Assembly: GCF_037975245.1 (NCBI RefSeq)
Contig: NC_092583.1
Location: 4,061,264-4,125,263 of the forward strand
Source of the DNA: Apostichopus japonicus
Lineage: Eukaryota > Echinodermata > Holothuroidea > Aspidochirotida > Stichopodidae
Length of the DNA stretch: 64,000 nt
Direction of reading: 5' to 3'
The position numbers were made by a program, and so were the translations under genes. Shown here piece by piece: positions 1-14,930 of the stretch. Numbering within the stretch: the stretch's first letter is position 1; every line of letters starts with the position of its first letter. A model generated the notes under the pieces. It saw only the letters and a list, made by a program, of their open reading frames with translations, did not search any database and was not told where the DNA came from.

Positions 1-100
1 CCCAAGGTAAAAAACATTGGTTGTTTACAAATCCCTTGCATCGCTTCGAAGCTAACTCCGACATTCTCTACTTCTTCCTTGAAGCAAACTCTAAATTTTA

Positions 101-300
101 AACGCCATCTTGTATGTATGTATATTAGATCTTCCTGCAAGCATGGAACTCGCGAAAGAAGCCATCATTGGCTTATCAAAGCCGCAAGCTGACCGAAGTG
201 TCTCTTACATTCATATTTAACGTCCATTATAAACATCATTGTAACTGGACGACATACATTAATCTTGAAGTGACTCGAACTCGGAACCTCGGGACCCTAA
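101..300 (-). mobile_element. tRNA-derived SINE-like element, truncated
   Basis: Similar to the copies at 18.15 and 42.15 kb: ATGT-rich tail, AGATCTTCCTGCAAGC, TTGGCTTATCAAAGCCGCAA, then the tRNA-side end GTGACTCGAACTC. The tRNA-like head is cut off at about 297. Confidence 0.6.
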
Positions 301-3300
301 ACGCCATCTTAAAAACCAAACGGAACATTGCCCAATTCCTATCCAGATCTCGTCCATTAAATAAAAAAGGTGTACTTTTGACTGTAAATAATCACTGCTG
401 CAGTAGATGAAACTTACGCTGATGTTTCCGTCGATAGGGGAATGTTTTGGCCTCTTCTCGCCCTCACTTGCGATCCCTCAAGCCACGTTCCAGTTAACGC
501 AGTTGTATATATATAACTACATGCGTTCAACGTCAACCGTTTTCGCAGCAGTCCTTCTTACCTTACCATAAGATAGATGGTTTGCCTGACATGCCAGGTC
601 TTGGTTGTACTATTTGAAGACAGTTTTAAACGAAAAGCTAAGTAACCAGCGCCATTCAAGTGCTTGGAATCAAACTGCAAGTGATAAGCCGAAGGGAAAC
701 CTTGAATATAAGACGACCCTTATAGTGGATTGTATGAGCTTTTAAACGAGTCTATTAAAGGCTAACCGTAAATAGGCGATTAAAGAGTGATTTTAAGTCG
801 GATTTAATAGGAAAGACGTCATGTAACAACGAATCGAAAACGGCAACACATTGAGATTACCATCAAAGGGCCCTATAAATATCCTTAGAATGAATATTGA
901 AGGTACCAAAACCTACTACTCAAAACATCAAATTCCAGATCGTCACGTCTGGAGGGAAAATTAACACAACAACAACAACAACAACAAAAATACCTTCATT
1001 AGAAAAGGTGTTTTGAACTCAATGAGGACAAAAACAAAAACACTTCAAGAAAAACAAAACGTGTGTTAATGTTTTGATAATATTTAGAAAGAGTTATAGA
1101 GTCTTGTTTTTTTTTTGTTTTTTTTTTTGGGGGGGGGGTTGGGGGTTTATTTGTGATTACGGATTATGATATCGGTCATATGCATGTTGATTGGAAAGGA
1201 GTTATATATATTTTTTTTTTCTGAAAACGTGAAGCATATTATATCAGGCATTACTTGAACTGTTCTTTTATTTAAATATCTTTATTTCCACAAAATAAAA
1301 AAATTCTGTCAAAAGGTATAAGACAAAAAAATTATTTTAAGCAAATTATTATGTTATCAACTTTGAGATTATAAGCGCAAGGGATGGAGTATTATTTATC
1401 CCACCCAGTAAATTATTTTGCCCACCTAATATCTCAAATAGAAATGACTCAAAATATGCCCCCCCCCAAAAAAAAAAAAACCGGGTCTTTCAGAAAGTTA
1501 TTTACCACACCCTGACACTCCACAATTTAAGAAATGTCCGCACAATAAAATATTCTAATTTAATTAGATGGCTAAGATGGCGAATGCGAATGGAACAAGA
1601 AGATTACCCCCCCCCCTCTTTCTCTCCATCCTCCCCCCCCCGGAAAAAGTAAACGATATTTTTTTTTGCAAAGCATTTCGCAAGTATGAAAACATTTGCC
1701 CAATTTTATTTATGTATAACTTGTTTTAAAATGATGTATTCCTTTAAAAAAAAAATATGTTTTTTATTAGACTGTATAGTTGCGGTCAATGGATGACATC
1801 ATACCTGACAGAACCTGAAAATGCAAAAAAAAAAGATGTCTTTCTGAATTTACGTTTAGTGTATCAATTTTTAAATATAGGCGTTTTTGTTGAGGCTGCG
1901 CAGAATAAGATCGTGTTCGAAAAAGGTCGGTGACCAATTTGACTTTCGACCACGACTGGTAAGCACAGTGTCTATCAATGCAGTTACAATCATGACATAT
2001 CTTTCACTCAGTTACGGTTTTACCCTGTATAAGATATTAGTGTATCATAACATGTCGAAGCCAGAGTAGCGTGCACAGGATCTCGAAGATAGGGGGGGGG
2101 GGGGGATAGAGTGACCTAAACTTTTCCCCGACTGGAATGGTAAGGCTGAACGATCATGACAGAGACGGAGCCACAGGCGAATGACGGATCCTACAAAGGA
2201 GAGGGTGTGACCCGTCATGTAGGGGATCTGGGCGTCCCAACCCGTCCCCCCCCCCCCGAAAAACAAATGGTTCTGAGTCATAATAAGAATATAAAGTAGG
2301 TCTTTAATTAACTGCAAGGTTGTTTTAGTAAATACTCTTGATTTTTTGTGAGGTCGAAACGGCTGAACGTAGAAATCCCCCTCACCCCCCCCCCCCCCCG
2401 CCCACTGAACCGTTTCCGCTCAACAGACAATGGGGTCATGGCTCCCTCCTCCCCGTCATTTTATAGCGGGAAGTGACATGTCTTGGACACGCAAGCTGCT
2501 TCACTAATGACATTCAATGAAGCACAAGAGGAAAAAAAGGTAACTGCCACAAATGGTTTTTGCTTTCCACAATCTAAATGTATAATTATCCGGTTCCTAT
2601 AGTAACCAGCAGCGATCGGATACCTCTCGTACAAGACTCAGTCACTCAAATACTATCCGGCCTTTCTGGATGTTAATACAATAGTCCTGCAAAGCTATAT
2701 CATTGGAGGCTTCGATACGCATACACCAAAGCCCTCCATGTGTTCCTAAATATAGCCTACTGTAACTGATACATATTTTGATTGCTGCACCTGTGTTCAT
2801 ACATTGATATCGCGCAACTGCTACATCTTCACAGACTCAAAGACGTTTAGATGTCAGTATCACTAACTGCATTGCCCCATTCAACTATACCAATCCGCGC
2901 AGTTATGTCTAAACCACGCAGCGTAGTTTTAAAAGCGATCCAAAAAAATTAAGGTTTGATGAAGAAATATGGTAGTAAGTCAGGAACTGTTATTGCAGCA
3001 CTCGAGTATTGTTTAGAAGGAGCAATTTAATCAGCCATTGTTTATTCTATACTTACATGATCTATACGTTATTTCCTGATTAGGATGCAGCATATAATCA
3101 GTGTAATCCATCAAGCCTATACTAAAGAATCATGACGCTCACTTCCGTGCGGTATTTCAATAGTATTATATGTATATGGTCTGCGACTGAAGGCCTATTT
3201 ATATCCTAGTTGTACGTAAAAAAACACACACACACGCACACACAACAAAGTGTATAGATATAAAGTGGAAGAATGATAGAAGGCTTCAGTGTAAGATGTA

Positions 3301-6300
3301 GTCTAGATCAGGGCTGTGTTTATACGTTTCAAAAACTTTTACAGTAAACGTATACCTTTATATAAAGACGTGTCACAGAGGCATTCGTGTAACCAGATCA
3401 TCCGTTGACAGAGCCTTACGTCTGAGAGTGAAATTATTGCACTACTGTTAAGGGTATGATGACTCTGCCTGGTGCACTACCTTTTCCCCACCGCCTCCAC
3501 CCCCCCCCCCCCAAACACACACACATACTATTTCATCACCAATTATATTCGAGGCTACGCCGACTTAACGTTCGAGTTGGTGCAAGCAAAGCTTTACCAT
3601 AGCCAAGCGGTGGTGGGAGTCAAAGGACTATTGATGTTATAGCATAGGTGACATTGAGCTGACATAACAATGTAGTAATCAGAATTGTAAATAATGTAAA
3701 AATTGTAATTGTAATAATAATTTAAACAAGTGTGTACCATATGTTATGATACTTTTGAATAAATGAGATGGAAAAAAAAAATAGGTGACAAATTTAACGA
3801 GATCAAACTGAAAATGTTTCGGAAGATTCCCCACCAAGTCCCCTTCTGGTTATACCAATGACCCTAGTCATAAAAAAATTAGTTTTGACATACTACAGAC
3901 TACTGGAAGTATCTTCCATATAAGTCAGGTTTCATATATAAAAAAAAAAAAACTTTATATATGATGCTTGATATGTTACGTGGCTCATCAATCAAAGTGG
4001 CTGGAATACGAAGTATAACAAGATAGTTTATGTTTAGATATTTCAAAAGTACTGGAAACAATAACCTCGAACCGGAACTGAATGCCGCACTTGGTTGTCC
4101 TGGCAAATGCACTCCAAGAAAACAAACCTGTAGTATCTCATCTGTGTCATCAATGTAAGGACTTCATGACCAAATAACCAAAAGCGCCTTCCTCTGTGCT
4201 TGGTACAACTGTAACAAATTCCATCCTCAACTTACAAATTTGCAAACATTTCTAGCAATTTTTTTCACTCATGAACAAGAATTCTTTTTCAAAGTTTCAT
4301 GGTTATACGTCCCTAACGAATCAATATTTTGGGAATTTAATGCTGTTTTGAAACATTTATTTAGTATTTGAACAAAACGTGACTGAACAGATCTGGCTAT
4401 GGAACTTCTTTATTACTCCGTGGATCAGAAACTAATATTCTTGCACTACTTATGGTAATGTTGTTTGTAGTCCCGATTTCTGGTTTGGTATTACCCGTTG
4501 CAGTTATAATGTCATATAGTTTTCTTCATCACCCGATGTTGAGCCTAGTTTAAACCATGTCGAATGCTTTCCAAGGCTTCTTTGTACATATTATACTAAT
4601 TTATGGTTTACTGTATGTATCATTTCAGTTTGAGCTGAAAAACAAAAGCGAAGAACAATTTCCGTTACTAGGGGGAAGTCTCAACGCATGCGTACTCGTG
4701 ACAACAGTGGTAGTATACAAAAAACAAACTATACGCGATAGAACGTGACAAACCTTGTTTATAATTTTTCAATTGAGATGGATCGATATTAACTACTTTG
4801 GAGAAGTCATGTTTTAACAGATCGTTTTATGAACGATGGCAAACTCTCTCTAGCGTTGAATATAACAGATTTCAAATTGATGTATCGCATGAGTTAACAC
4901 ATGACTTATGATGACACCTAGCCGTATAGTAAGCTAAGGTGACTTGTTTATTTTATAGAGAATTAACAAAATGGCGCCCGGTCATAAACAAGTCATACAT
5001 TTTGGATACGTTTTTTTTTTTTTTTTGTGGAATACAACAGCGCGGAAGTAATTAAAAAGAAAGGAGTAACATGCTTTGCTATAATCTTTTATTCAATGTT
5101 AGAATTATTTCCTTGTTGAGAAGGCTTTCCCTGTGAAATGTGATAGGGTAGTTTATTTAAGGTTCGATTAAAGTCAGAAAACCGAGCTGCGATCTTAAAG
5201 GTACCAGATCGAAACTTAAGAGTCTTAGGTTTTAATTCAAATTATAATGGTAACACTTATAATGAAAGCAATAACTGCCGGCTCAGAATTCGTCGCCAAT
5301 GTTAAATGTTTTGCGCACTGGGAGATAAAAAGAAACTTTTAAAAAGGTTGCTTTTACGTACCAGATACAAAACTAATGTACAATGTTTGTCGTTCCTTAA
5401 ATAAACAATTTACCTTGTTTTCACGATTTATCAGTGCATTTTCATTTTGTTGAAAGAGTAACGTGAAATTTAAATATGGGTTGAATGACATCGAAAACTC
5501 GTGACGTAAGAGTGTTAGAGGATGACTTGAGAGGCCGTTGATAAATTATAGCTATCGACGCAAGTTATATTTCTTTATACCCTTCATAAATTTTGGTATA
5601 AAGCATCTGAGGCGCATTAATTAAATTGGCTGAACTTCTTAGTCTAATACACAGCCTTCATTAGGTCCTGAGTTCCTGTAATGCAGCGTCAATGCTGTAT
5701 ATTCTCCGAAAATAAACGAAAACAGATTTGGCAGATGATTCGTCATTCATGTTCGATTGTTTCAGTTGAAAATAGGTTTCCATGGCAACAATCGACTCAA
5801 TGTTGTTTCGTTAATGATCGGGAAAATGTTGGCTTTGACAGAATATAATTCGTAACCAAACTAACGTGTAGTATATGCAGAATAAATGCACCGTTGACTT
5901 GAACAATACATCGTCAAAGTAAAGTGGTTGCTAAGGCCTTGTAGACGTTTTCACTGAATAAATGACCCCCCCCCCACCCCCTCCCCCAAATAAAAAACAT
6001 GTTCTCCGGTTGCTTTATGGTATTTTTTACATTCTGTGTCAACTTTTGCAAGTATCACCGACCGAATGTATTGCCACACACATGAACCACGCATAGTGTT
6101 TATGACGTATTAAAATGACGTCATTGTTACGTCATAAAGAGCCAAATGATCACCCTGTCTCAAAATGACAATTCACTTTCAATTTTGTTAAACCATTCAT
6201 CTTGATGACTCCATGTTTTCTTCTTATTCTTCTATTTTTTTCTTCAAATTTGCACATTTTAGTCATTTTGGTATAAAAAAAAATCGATATTGTTAACGAT

Positions 6301-7454
6301 TTTCTGTTCCCCCCCGTTTCCCTTACAGTAATAAATCAGAAAAACTCCTGATCACATATATCATATTTTTTTAAATATTTGAAATGTCATCTTTGTCCTT
6401 TCACGAAGTGAAAACTTGTGTTTATATAAGAACCTCGAGTCTTCTATTGATCTTACGATCTCTCGTGATTTAACAAAAATAATATAACCGATTTACTTTT
6501 CCGGGGAATCTGTTCGTTTTTGTTGATGACTGTAAAAGCGACTGGTATTCGAGTTTAACGACCTCCAAATTTATTTCTTGTAGAAATAGAAAATTGCCAA
6601 TGATAATAGATTGAATTTTAAGTGGAAATGTTTTCTTTTACTGGAGTCTGTTGGATGAAATCCTAGAAGTGTTAAACACTATAACAAAGATTGCATTGTT
6701 TTTAGTTAATTTACTACTTTTTGACAGACAATTAAGGACGGAAGCAATCGATATTGTTATCAATATCTTAGACAGATAAAAAAAAAAACATTGATATCTT
6801 CCAATCATCAATCGAGTCATCATATTTATTCCATAAAAGAATATTCTATCCAATATTGTAAAAATTAAATTTAACAAAAGTAAGAAAAAAGATAACTTTT
6901 CTTCTTGAGGGCTAATTTTGTTGATATTCCTTTGATTATAGACCTTTTATATTATTTGGATCTCAAGTACATGCGCGGAAATTGATACTATTATTTTCAA
7001 GAGTTGTAATGCGATCTAATCGAAGTTTGTTTCAAATTCTCGTTGTGAAATATTCTTCAAATCCTTAACCGGAATTTGTTTTTTTCCTTTACTATATGAC
7101 AACAGTCAAAAATCTTCCTGTTAGATTAAAACAAAATATTATATTATTACTTGAAACAAAATAAATGGATACTAATATAAAACCAAAGGAACTTCTTTCT
7201 CACGTGTTTATTTGTCATAGAAACTCTCAAACAGTGGAATTCCGGCAGTTTGCTCATCGATGATGACGTCATGTCACTATGACAACGGCCTGAAATATTT
7301 ACCCGGTAGTTTTGTCGTTAGTTTTAATTTTGTAAACAATATCATGCAGACATTTGATACAATTTTTAACCCGATAAATGACATTACATATAATGCGTGT
7401 TCTTTCTTAGATTTAGTCAATATAGAATTCATAGACCTACGGAAGACAGTAAAA
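301..7454. other. Intergenic, no gene seen
   Basis: AT-rich DNA with short poly-A/T and poly-G/C runs (for example near 1120, 2090, 2380 and 5965). Only short ORFs with no recognisable domain or splice-consistent chain. No RNA gene seen. Confidence 0.6.
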
Positions 7455-7600
7455 GACATAAATCTTTCTCTTTTGTGTTCACCCTGCTCATTAACCTGTT
7501 TGTATTCTATGTGTGTATTTGTCCCTTCTGTTACTGTTACTTGTCATTCAGCCTCTGAAGAAGATCCTGCTAGGATCGAAACGTCAGGCCCTCTTACGTT
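7455..7600 (+). mobile_element. Penelope-like retroelement fragment
   Basis: Shares about 145 bp with the fragments at 29.05 and 45.46 kb (TTTGTCCCTTCTG, TACTTGTCATT, then the hammerhead-like block). Assignment to Penelope-like elements rests on the hammerhead motif these elements are known to carry; no reverse transcriptase is visible. Confidence 0.5.
7551..7589 (+). ncRNA. Hammerhead-ribozyme-like motif, intact copy
   Basis: Reads GCCT - CTGAAGA - A - GATCC/TGCTA/GGATC - GAAA - CGTC - AGGC. This fits stem I (GCCT with AGGC, 4 bp), the CUGANGA core, a perfect 5-bp stem II, the GAAA core and a GUC cleavage triplet. Stem III is only AC/GT with no loop, as in minimal Penelope-type hammerheads, which may need dimers to act. 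Identical over 39 nt to 45456-45494. Confidence 0.55.
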
Positions 7601-7707
7601 AACACAAAAGACATTACTCAACAATAATGAGAGCCACATTAGATAAAGTTGAGGGCTTCTCTGGAAAGCAGTGCTTCTGCACTGAGCAGGACTACCCTCA
7701 TTAAAGA

Positions 7708-8224
<517 letters not shown>

Positions 8225-8229
8225 ACTTC

Positions 8230-11118
8230 TGGGCCGACGAGAGAGGGGCTCAAGAAGGGTGACATGTAGCCCTGGGCACGGGGTCATTTAGGAGGCCCAG
8301 ATAAATATCAGGGGAATAATCTTAAAACTGTGAAGACTTCAAGGGGGTGGGGAACGGTGACATAATTATCCACGTGGGATGATCTGGTTCCCAAACCTCC
8401 CGTATGCATTTGCAAATTCAGTCGGAACAAGGGCAAGTTTAAACCACGTTACAAAATAAATCAGTACATGCCAAATTGATACAAATTGACATTACTTTCG
8501 TGAGCTAAATGTAACGTATGTATATAAGGTTTACTATAAAGTATGACCCTGTAGGCTACTTCAACTGGACATTAAAATTAATATAATTTCTCTACATTTG
8601 ACCGCCACAACTTATTTATACTTAACCCGTTCTGTTTCCATTCGAAAAAAAAAAGGAAAATCTTCTTTCCCCCTTTTTACAAATCTTTTTAAATCCTCTG
8701 TTTTTTTCTCCTTTTTTCCTTTTACCTTTCTTCATTTTAGGTTACTCAGTTATACTTAAGTCTAATATTCCTCTCAGCTGTCGATATAAGGGTTATTATC
8801 GTGGTAACAATCTGTGAAAAATGACTTAAAGACGCAAACAACTCCCGGAGATTGGATTTAAAAAAAAAAAAAAAACCTTCTTTTGAAGAAAATATACGTG
8901 AGGGGATGGTAGGTCGCTGGGTGAAGCCTTACGTAAACCGGAAATGAACAACACGTAGAAAAGGACACCTCTTTGTCATAGTTATTTAGAACGATAAATA
9001 TGGAAATGGATTGAAGATGACGTTCTGGGATGAAATATGATATAAAGAAGGATGTTAATATATAGGCCAATGGAGGTTGGAGATGTTAATCGTAGATGGA
9101 ATGACTGCATGCATGTATGTTTGAAAACGATATCTTATTTGCAAATATGCACATATCTATGGAAACAAATATATAGCCTAGTATACGATATGTCAAATTG
9201 AATATAGGTTGGATTTTTAACCTATTATTTTTTAGTATGTGACGTATATGACCAATTACTCATGGATTGACTTTCAGGGGTAAAACTAAACCCTCCACCC
9301 TCTCCCTCCTTCGAGTAAAATCAATGGGTTCACCCCCCCCCCCCCACCACCCCCTCTGTCAAATGGCAGACAAATTATAACACAATTCCTAGCGTGCAGT
9401 ACATAAATATGTGTATTTATGTAAAAATATATATGTACATAAATATATGTAAATACAAAATTTGTATATACGATACAACCTTCTTCAAAAGTTGCCAAAT
9501 ATAACACTATTTTTATCTCAGCATCCTTCATTTTACCAAAATGTATCAATCCATAACTCATAGACGGTTTAACATATTAGTTACTACAGCTACAAAACAA
9601 AGAGACATAGCAATTTTGAAAACGGCAGATTTTAGAGGGCAAAGTGGAGAGAGTCCGGATTCGACAATGTTTTTTTCATCTATGTCTATATATTGTTTCA
9701 GATTGCATATGTTTGTTTACTATAGAGGCATGCAAGCTTTATATGTTTTAATTACGTGACGTATTAACGCAGTATTTATACTTTAAGACAACTGTGATGG
9801 TAGTTTATAGAGTCAAAGGTCTAATCTCGCCCTCAGTACACAAGTATACAAAATATCAGCATGTTTCATTAATGAAACAACAGACGTTTACTATCTTCAA
9901 ATAGGTCATCTTACTAACATGATGTTTGTGTAGAACGTATAGGATTGTATATATGCCATATGACACACAATACTCATACATAACTAAATCTAACAATGAT
10001 TAATTATACTCTAGTATACCATTTTGCTTTCAATCGCTTCATATTAAATATGTTACACAAAATATTCAGATATATCAGAACTATTTCGAACAGCAGTTAA
10101 ACCTGCACAAAGCAGCAACGCCTTTGTATACCCAATCGTACGACCACCACTTCCTCCCTCTGCTAATCCGTTATATACCCCTCCTCTCCACTCCCTCGTC
10201 TATTAAAAAAGTATCCTTGATAATCAATTTTTATTAAAAACATAATTCGTCCTTAAAACAAGACGACTTACCCCCCCCCCCCCACCGCCCACCACCCTCA
10301 TTTCCCGCACTGATCCCCCTACCACCACCCCACCCCTACTTCCCTTACTGACCACCCTCCCCACCACCATCCCACCCACCCCACCCCTATTCCCTCACTT
10401 GTTCGTGCATCATATCTCTTGTATATTCACTATGCTGTTTTTAGACCTCGTAATTAGTTATACATATTTAACGAAGGGAACAAATCGATTGTCCATATCC
10501 CGATGTACTACGACATTTTTTTGTAACTTGTTTAATAATTGACATTTAATTGATGTAATCAAAGATAACAAGTAAACTTCTCTACTTGGAATGCCATGTA
10601 TAAGTTTGTTAAAGAGAAGACATATAACTTCTCAATAAATAACCTGTCACGTGAATGGCGCACGAAAGGTTAACTTATACATCAAAGTTATCATTAAGAA
10701 TTGATAAACAATTTGGTGGTAATCGCATTATATGAAATACCATCCGTATACATATGTCTTGATGAAAAATGACGATGTTTTGTATTTATTACATGTCATA
10801 AATAACGAGTCTTCCCCAAAAATAAAACTGAAGGTACTCTGGAGATTTCGTTAGTGGTATTTGACATTTCAGTTCTTTACCATTGATATAAACGTCATTC
10901 GCTCATGCATAATTCATTAGCAAAGAAATAGTTTTCTGTCAACCCATTGGAGATGTTATTACGTCATCAGCAATATATTATTGACTGGTGACTTTATGGT
11001 CACGTCAGAGTCACACTATGAGACAAATATTCTCACCACCGTCACAAGTTGTAATAACTTGTCACATATCTATAAATATATATATATCTATAAATATAAA
11101 TATATATCTATAAATATA

Positions 11119-11182
<64 letters not shown>

Positions 11183-12600
11183 TAAAAGTTTCTCAACTTT
11201 TCAAGTTTATAGCGAATTCCAACTTGCCTCCCCTCCTGATGTGATTCTAATAGTATAAGAGTAAAGATATGGTGTATGCATGCTTTCATTGAATTTTATA
11301 TATCTCCAACGGTCAGGGCAAAGGTGGTCCATTGAACCAGGGTCCTAAACATCCAGTTGGTTCCAACATTTTGAGAAAAAGGACCACAACTGCCAGTCAC
11401 GTGAGATGGACAAATAGAACAGACGGTTTTAGCCTACATGGCTTTTTGTCAAGTACAGTTTAGATAAAGTAAGTGTGAATGACTCCAACCTCCCACCTCC
11501 CCCCCCCCCACCTTCTCTCTCCTTGACCCGAGCTCTTGAATCCCTAACTACGCCACTGTATTTAGGATGATACCAGACGCTGGTATAGCAACCATGAACG
11601 AAAAATAATATAAATAAATAAATAAAAAATATGTAGTTTGGAGAGCTGTCACGTTAAACAAAACAAACAACGGTATTGATATTATTTCAGAGAATATCAT
11701 CAATTACGTATATGTGTGTTATATGCTACAATGGGAAATCAGAAGAAAAAAATGAATATAGGTGTTTTGAATTCATTAAAATCGATTTGACAGTTTCAAA
11801 CAATTGATCTTTAAAAACGTTGGTATCCTCACAAAACATGTTAATATGTTTACGAAGTTAAGTTCGACACATTAGTTTGCACACAATCAGCTGTAAGGCA
11901 TGACACATGGAGATGAGACAATGTTTGCACGAAGTCCTGACATTAGGACTTGTCCTTAATGTGTCGGGTTGAGGGTTCTGCACGTAAAGTGTCCTGCCAA
12001 ACGGTAAACATTAATCGGTTTTGGGGGTAATTCGGAAGTAGATGAATATACGTACAAGACTCGCATTGTTTAAGACAGACAAATAAACATGACAAATTAA
12101 AACAAATATTTCAATAATTTAGACTGAAGTTCACGCTCACGTTCCATCTCGTATAATTTGCATAAGTCTGTTTTCAGCTCCTACAGCTAAAAAATACTGT
12201 TGTACTCAAAAGAAACAGGAATATCGTTACTTAATTACACAGAACGAAATACCCTTTGCTCTTGGGGGACTTTCACATGACGTCACGGAGCTGTTTTTGT
12301 GTGAAAGCATGCAGATTAATGAATGAGTTGTAACGACCATGGCCATTAGCTTCTGTAACTGTATGTTTGTTCATTCGTCTGTTTATTTGTTTGTCTTGCT
12401 TTGACGTATTGTTTGTGAGGATATACGTCACAACATGTTATAAGCATGTGTCTCTATGAATAAAACAGACATGAAGCCGCAAAGATATGTTTATATATCT
12501 CTCTAGAGTAAGGCAAAATATGTCACCAAAAACAGAACTAGTATTGTTCGATACAGGTGTCAAACGCCTACAGTGGAATTACGACTTTCCTTACCGGTTT
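8230..12600. other. Intergenic, no gene seen
   Basis: No supported gene. Holds C-rich tracts (9333-9355 and 10270-10390) and a TA array listed separately. Confidence 0.6.
11070..11180. repeat. TA/TATAAA microsatellite
   Basis: Repeats of ATCTATAAATAT pass into pure (TA)n to about 11180. Confidence 0.95.
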
Positions 12601-12623
12601 CGAACCTCTGGACATACAATCAT

Positions 12624-12710
12624 GGTTCATAGCCTAGTTGGTTATGGTGTCCGCGTACAAAGTGGAAGGCCCGGGTTCGAATCCAGGTGGAGGCTGGAAG
12701 TTTTTTCACT
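12624..12710 (+). mobile_element. tRNA-derived SINE fragment
   Basis: Box A-like TAGCCTAGTTGGTTATGG and box B-like GGGTTCGAATCC at normal spacing, but the arms are imperfect (T stem CCGGG/CCAGG). It runs into a (TA)n tail, so it is a SINE remnant rather than a working tRNA gene. Confidence 0.6.
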
Positions 12711-12740
12711 GTTCTGGAGTTTCCTTTTCATTATGTTTTC

Positions 12741-12742
<2 letters not shown>

Positions 12743-12824
<82 letters not shown>
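12743..12824. repeat. (TA)n microsatellite
   Basis: About 40 TA units directly after the tRNA-like sequence. Confidence 0.97.
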
Positions 12825-12828
<4 letters not shown>

Positions 12829-14112
12829 ACTCTCGAGTTGTGAACGCCCTCATTATTACATTACATTATAAAACATTTCATTATAAAACAAAAGAAGAAG
12901 GTTCGATTGAGAAGTGAGATACATATAACGAGTCCCTGTTTCCAGTAAGTATACTCTATATATTAAAGTGAATAAATCCACATCCAAAGAACGGTACAGA
13001 ATGCCTTGGACATAAGAAAAAATAATTAACCTTGCATCAATTTAACAAATTTATAGAGAGGTGGGTTTAGATATAACAAAAATGTTGATATCTGTATCAT
13101 GTCTGGATGGCCTTTTCTGCTTTTATTACAACAACGAAAAAGTTGTTACCACCAAAATCTAGAGTTTCATGCCCTCGGATATAAATCAACGCCCATTTAA
13201 TCATTATTTTCTATGTAAGTCGATATTTTATTTATTCGTCGACGTGTTATTGAAATTTGCATCGGAGTCATCTTCTGATATAAACCAAAATAAAAGAAAA
13301 GTGACTTGCAAATAATGTAAGACATTTAATTAAAAATGTTCTTTTAAAAAAAAAATCAATCTGGATAGTTTGCTATCTTACAAATGACCACCCAAATATC
13401 GCTACAGAAAGTTTAAAAAAAATTTAAAAATAAAATTCGTGGAAGACAGTGATGTAGTTTAGATGCAAGTGTGGTTGGGAGGAGAGGGTGTGGGGGGGGT
13501 GGTCAGGCGCGTATCCAGGATTTTCTAACCCGGGGGGCGCGAATGACTATCTAAGCGGAGCGCCACCATCGGTTGGCGCGCAGCGTACAAGAAAATTTCT
13601 GGTTTTGATACCCCCAGATCACCGGAAATGGCACTTCTCGGGCTTGAAAATGGCCAACCAGATGTACACTTTTACCTGAGAACCAAGTTTTTCCCAATAG
13701 TTTTCTTTCCATCCATAACTTTTTGAAGATTTTCACCAGTCACACATCATGTTCGACCTCATCGCATCTCCTGTGGATCATTGCTTTTGTAGGTGATCCT
13801 ACGTCGCGGTCCACAATACCCGACAGCCCCACTTTTCAAGGTTTTCAGCCCATTATTTGTTGAGAATTTGAAAATTCACATTTCTCGTGAATAAACTCAC
13901 TTCAAAACATACCCATAATGTTGCAAAAAAATGTCATCTATGGACAACCAATATAGAAAAACCTCCTTGAACCCCTAACAGACCGGTCAAAATTACACTA
14001 GTAGAGGGAAGTATGATGAAGAATGTTGGTGAGGAAATTTTCGACAATTCAGACACACTAATTTATTGGTGTAGAAATATTGCAACCTCTTATAACGGCT
14101 ATTATTAAACTT

Positions 14113-14154
14113 GGTTGAAGGAAATGAAAAAAATACCAGATATTTCCTTCAACC
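14113..14154. repeat. Perfect 13-bp inverted repeat (hairpin)
   Basis: GGTTGAAGGAAAT at 14113-14125 and its exact reverse complement at 14142-14154, with a 16-nt spacer. Confidence 0.85.
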
Positions 14155-14671
14155 GAACAATACACACATAGGCGTAGGAGGCAGGGGCTCCTACTGAAAG
14201 AAAAATAAATTGCAATGATGTAGCTAAAGGAAATGAATAGTTTAAAAAATATCTCCTTGATAATTAAAATAAAGTTGTAAGCTTGGCCGACTAATTCGAC
14301 ATTACTAATGTAAAAGAGAATTTGACATAATTGGACCTCCATGCTTTTTCTACATCTACATAAGACATTTCGTTGTTTACAGCATCCCGCGGTATACTGC
14401 GCAATTTCCACGAACCGTACGGTACACAATGACATGCGAGGTAATAACCGATGCTTACTTATATGATATTGATATTAACGTGTTAAACGCGCGCGGAGCG
14501 CGCGAAAAATTTAGGTTATATTTTTCGGGTAAAGTCGTTACAGTCCCCAAAATCAAATGGGTTACTATGACTACACACATCGACAGTTTCGAGGCTGTTC
14601 ATCCTGGAACCTCGATTTTCATGCTCACTGATATATGATGTGATATCTGCTGTGTGGTTTACAAATTCGAA

Positions 14672-14930
14672 CAGGCGCGTAGCGAATACTTTGCCAAGGG
14701 AGGGGCGAAGCCTGTAGGTAAACTATCTAAGCGTAGCGCCACCACGAGTTGGCGCGAAGCGTACAAGAAAATTTTGGCCGAAAATGCCTCCCAGATCGCT
14801 GGATATGACACTTCCACTGCCTTGTAAGCTGCATCTAAGCATTTTCTATTTTGAATTTACTAGCGATATCATAAAAAAAAATATGCTCGGGGGGCGGTCG
14901 CCCCCTTCCCGAAATGCGTCATGTTCTCCG
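14672..14930 (+). mobile_element. hAT-like MITE copy, 3' end degraded
   Basis: Begins CAGGCGCGTAGCGAA. It matches the reverse complement of the element at 63576-63866 (CTATCTAAGCGTAGCGCCACC, GCGTACAAGAAAATTTTGGC, GCATCTAAGCATTTTCT). No clear right terminus. Confidence 0.6.

Noticed and set aside
12487-12917. ORFs with poly(Tyr-Ile)
   Set aside because: Reading of a (TA)n microsatellite after a tRNA-like SINE fragment.
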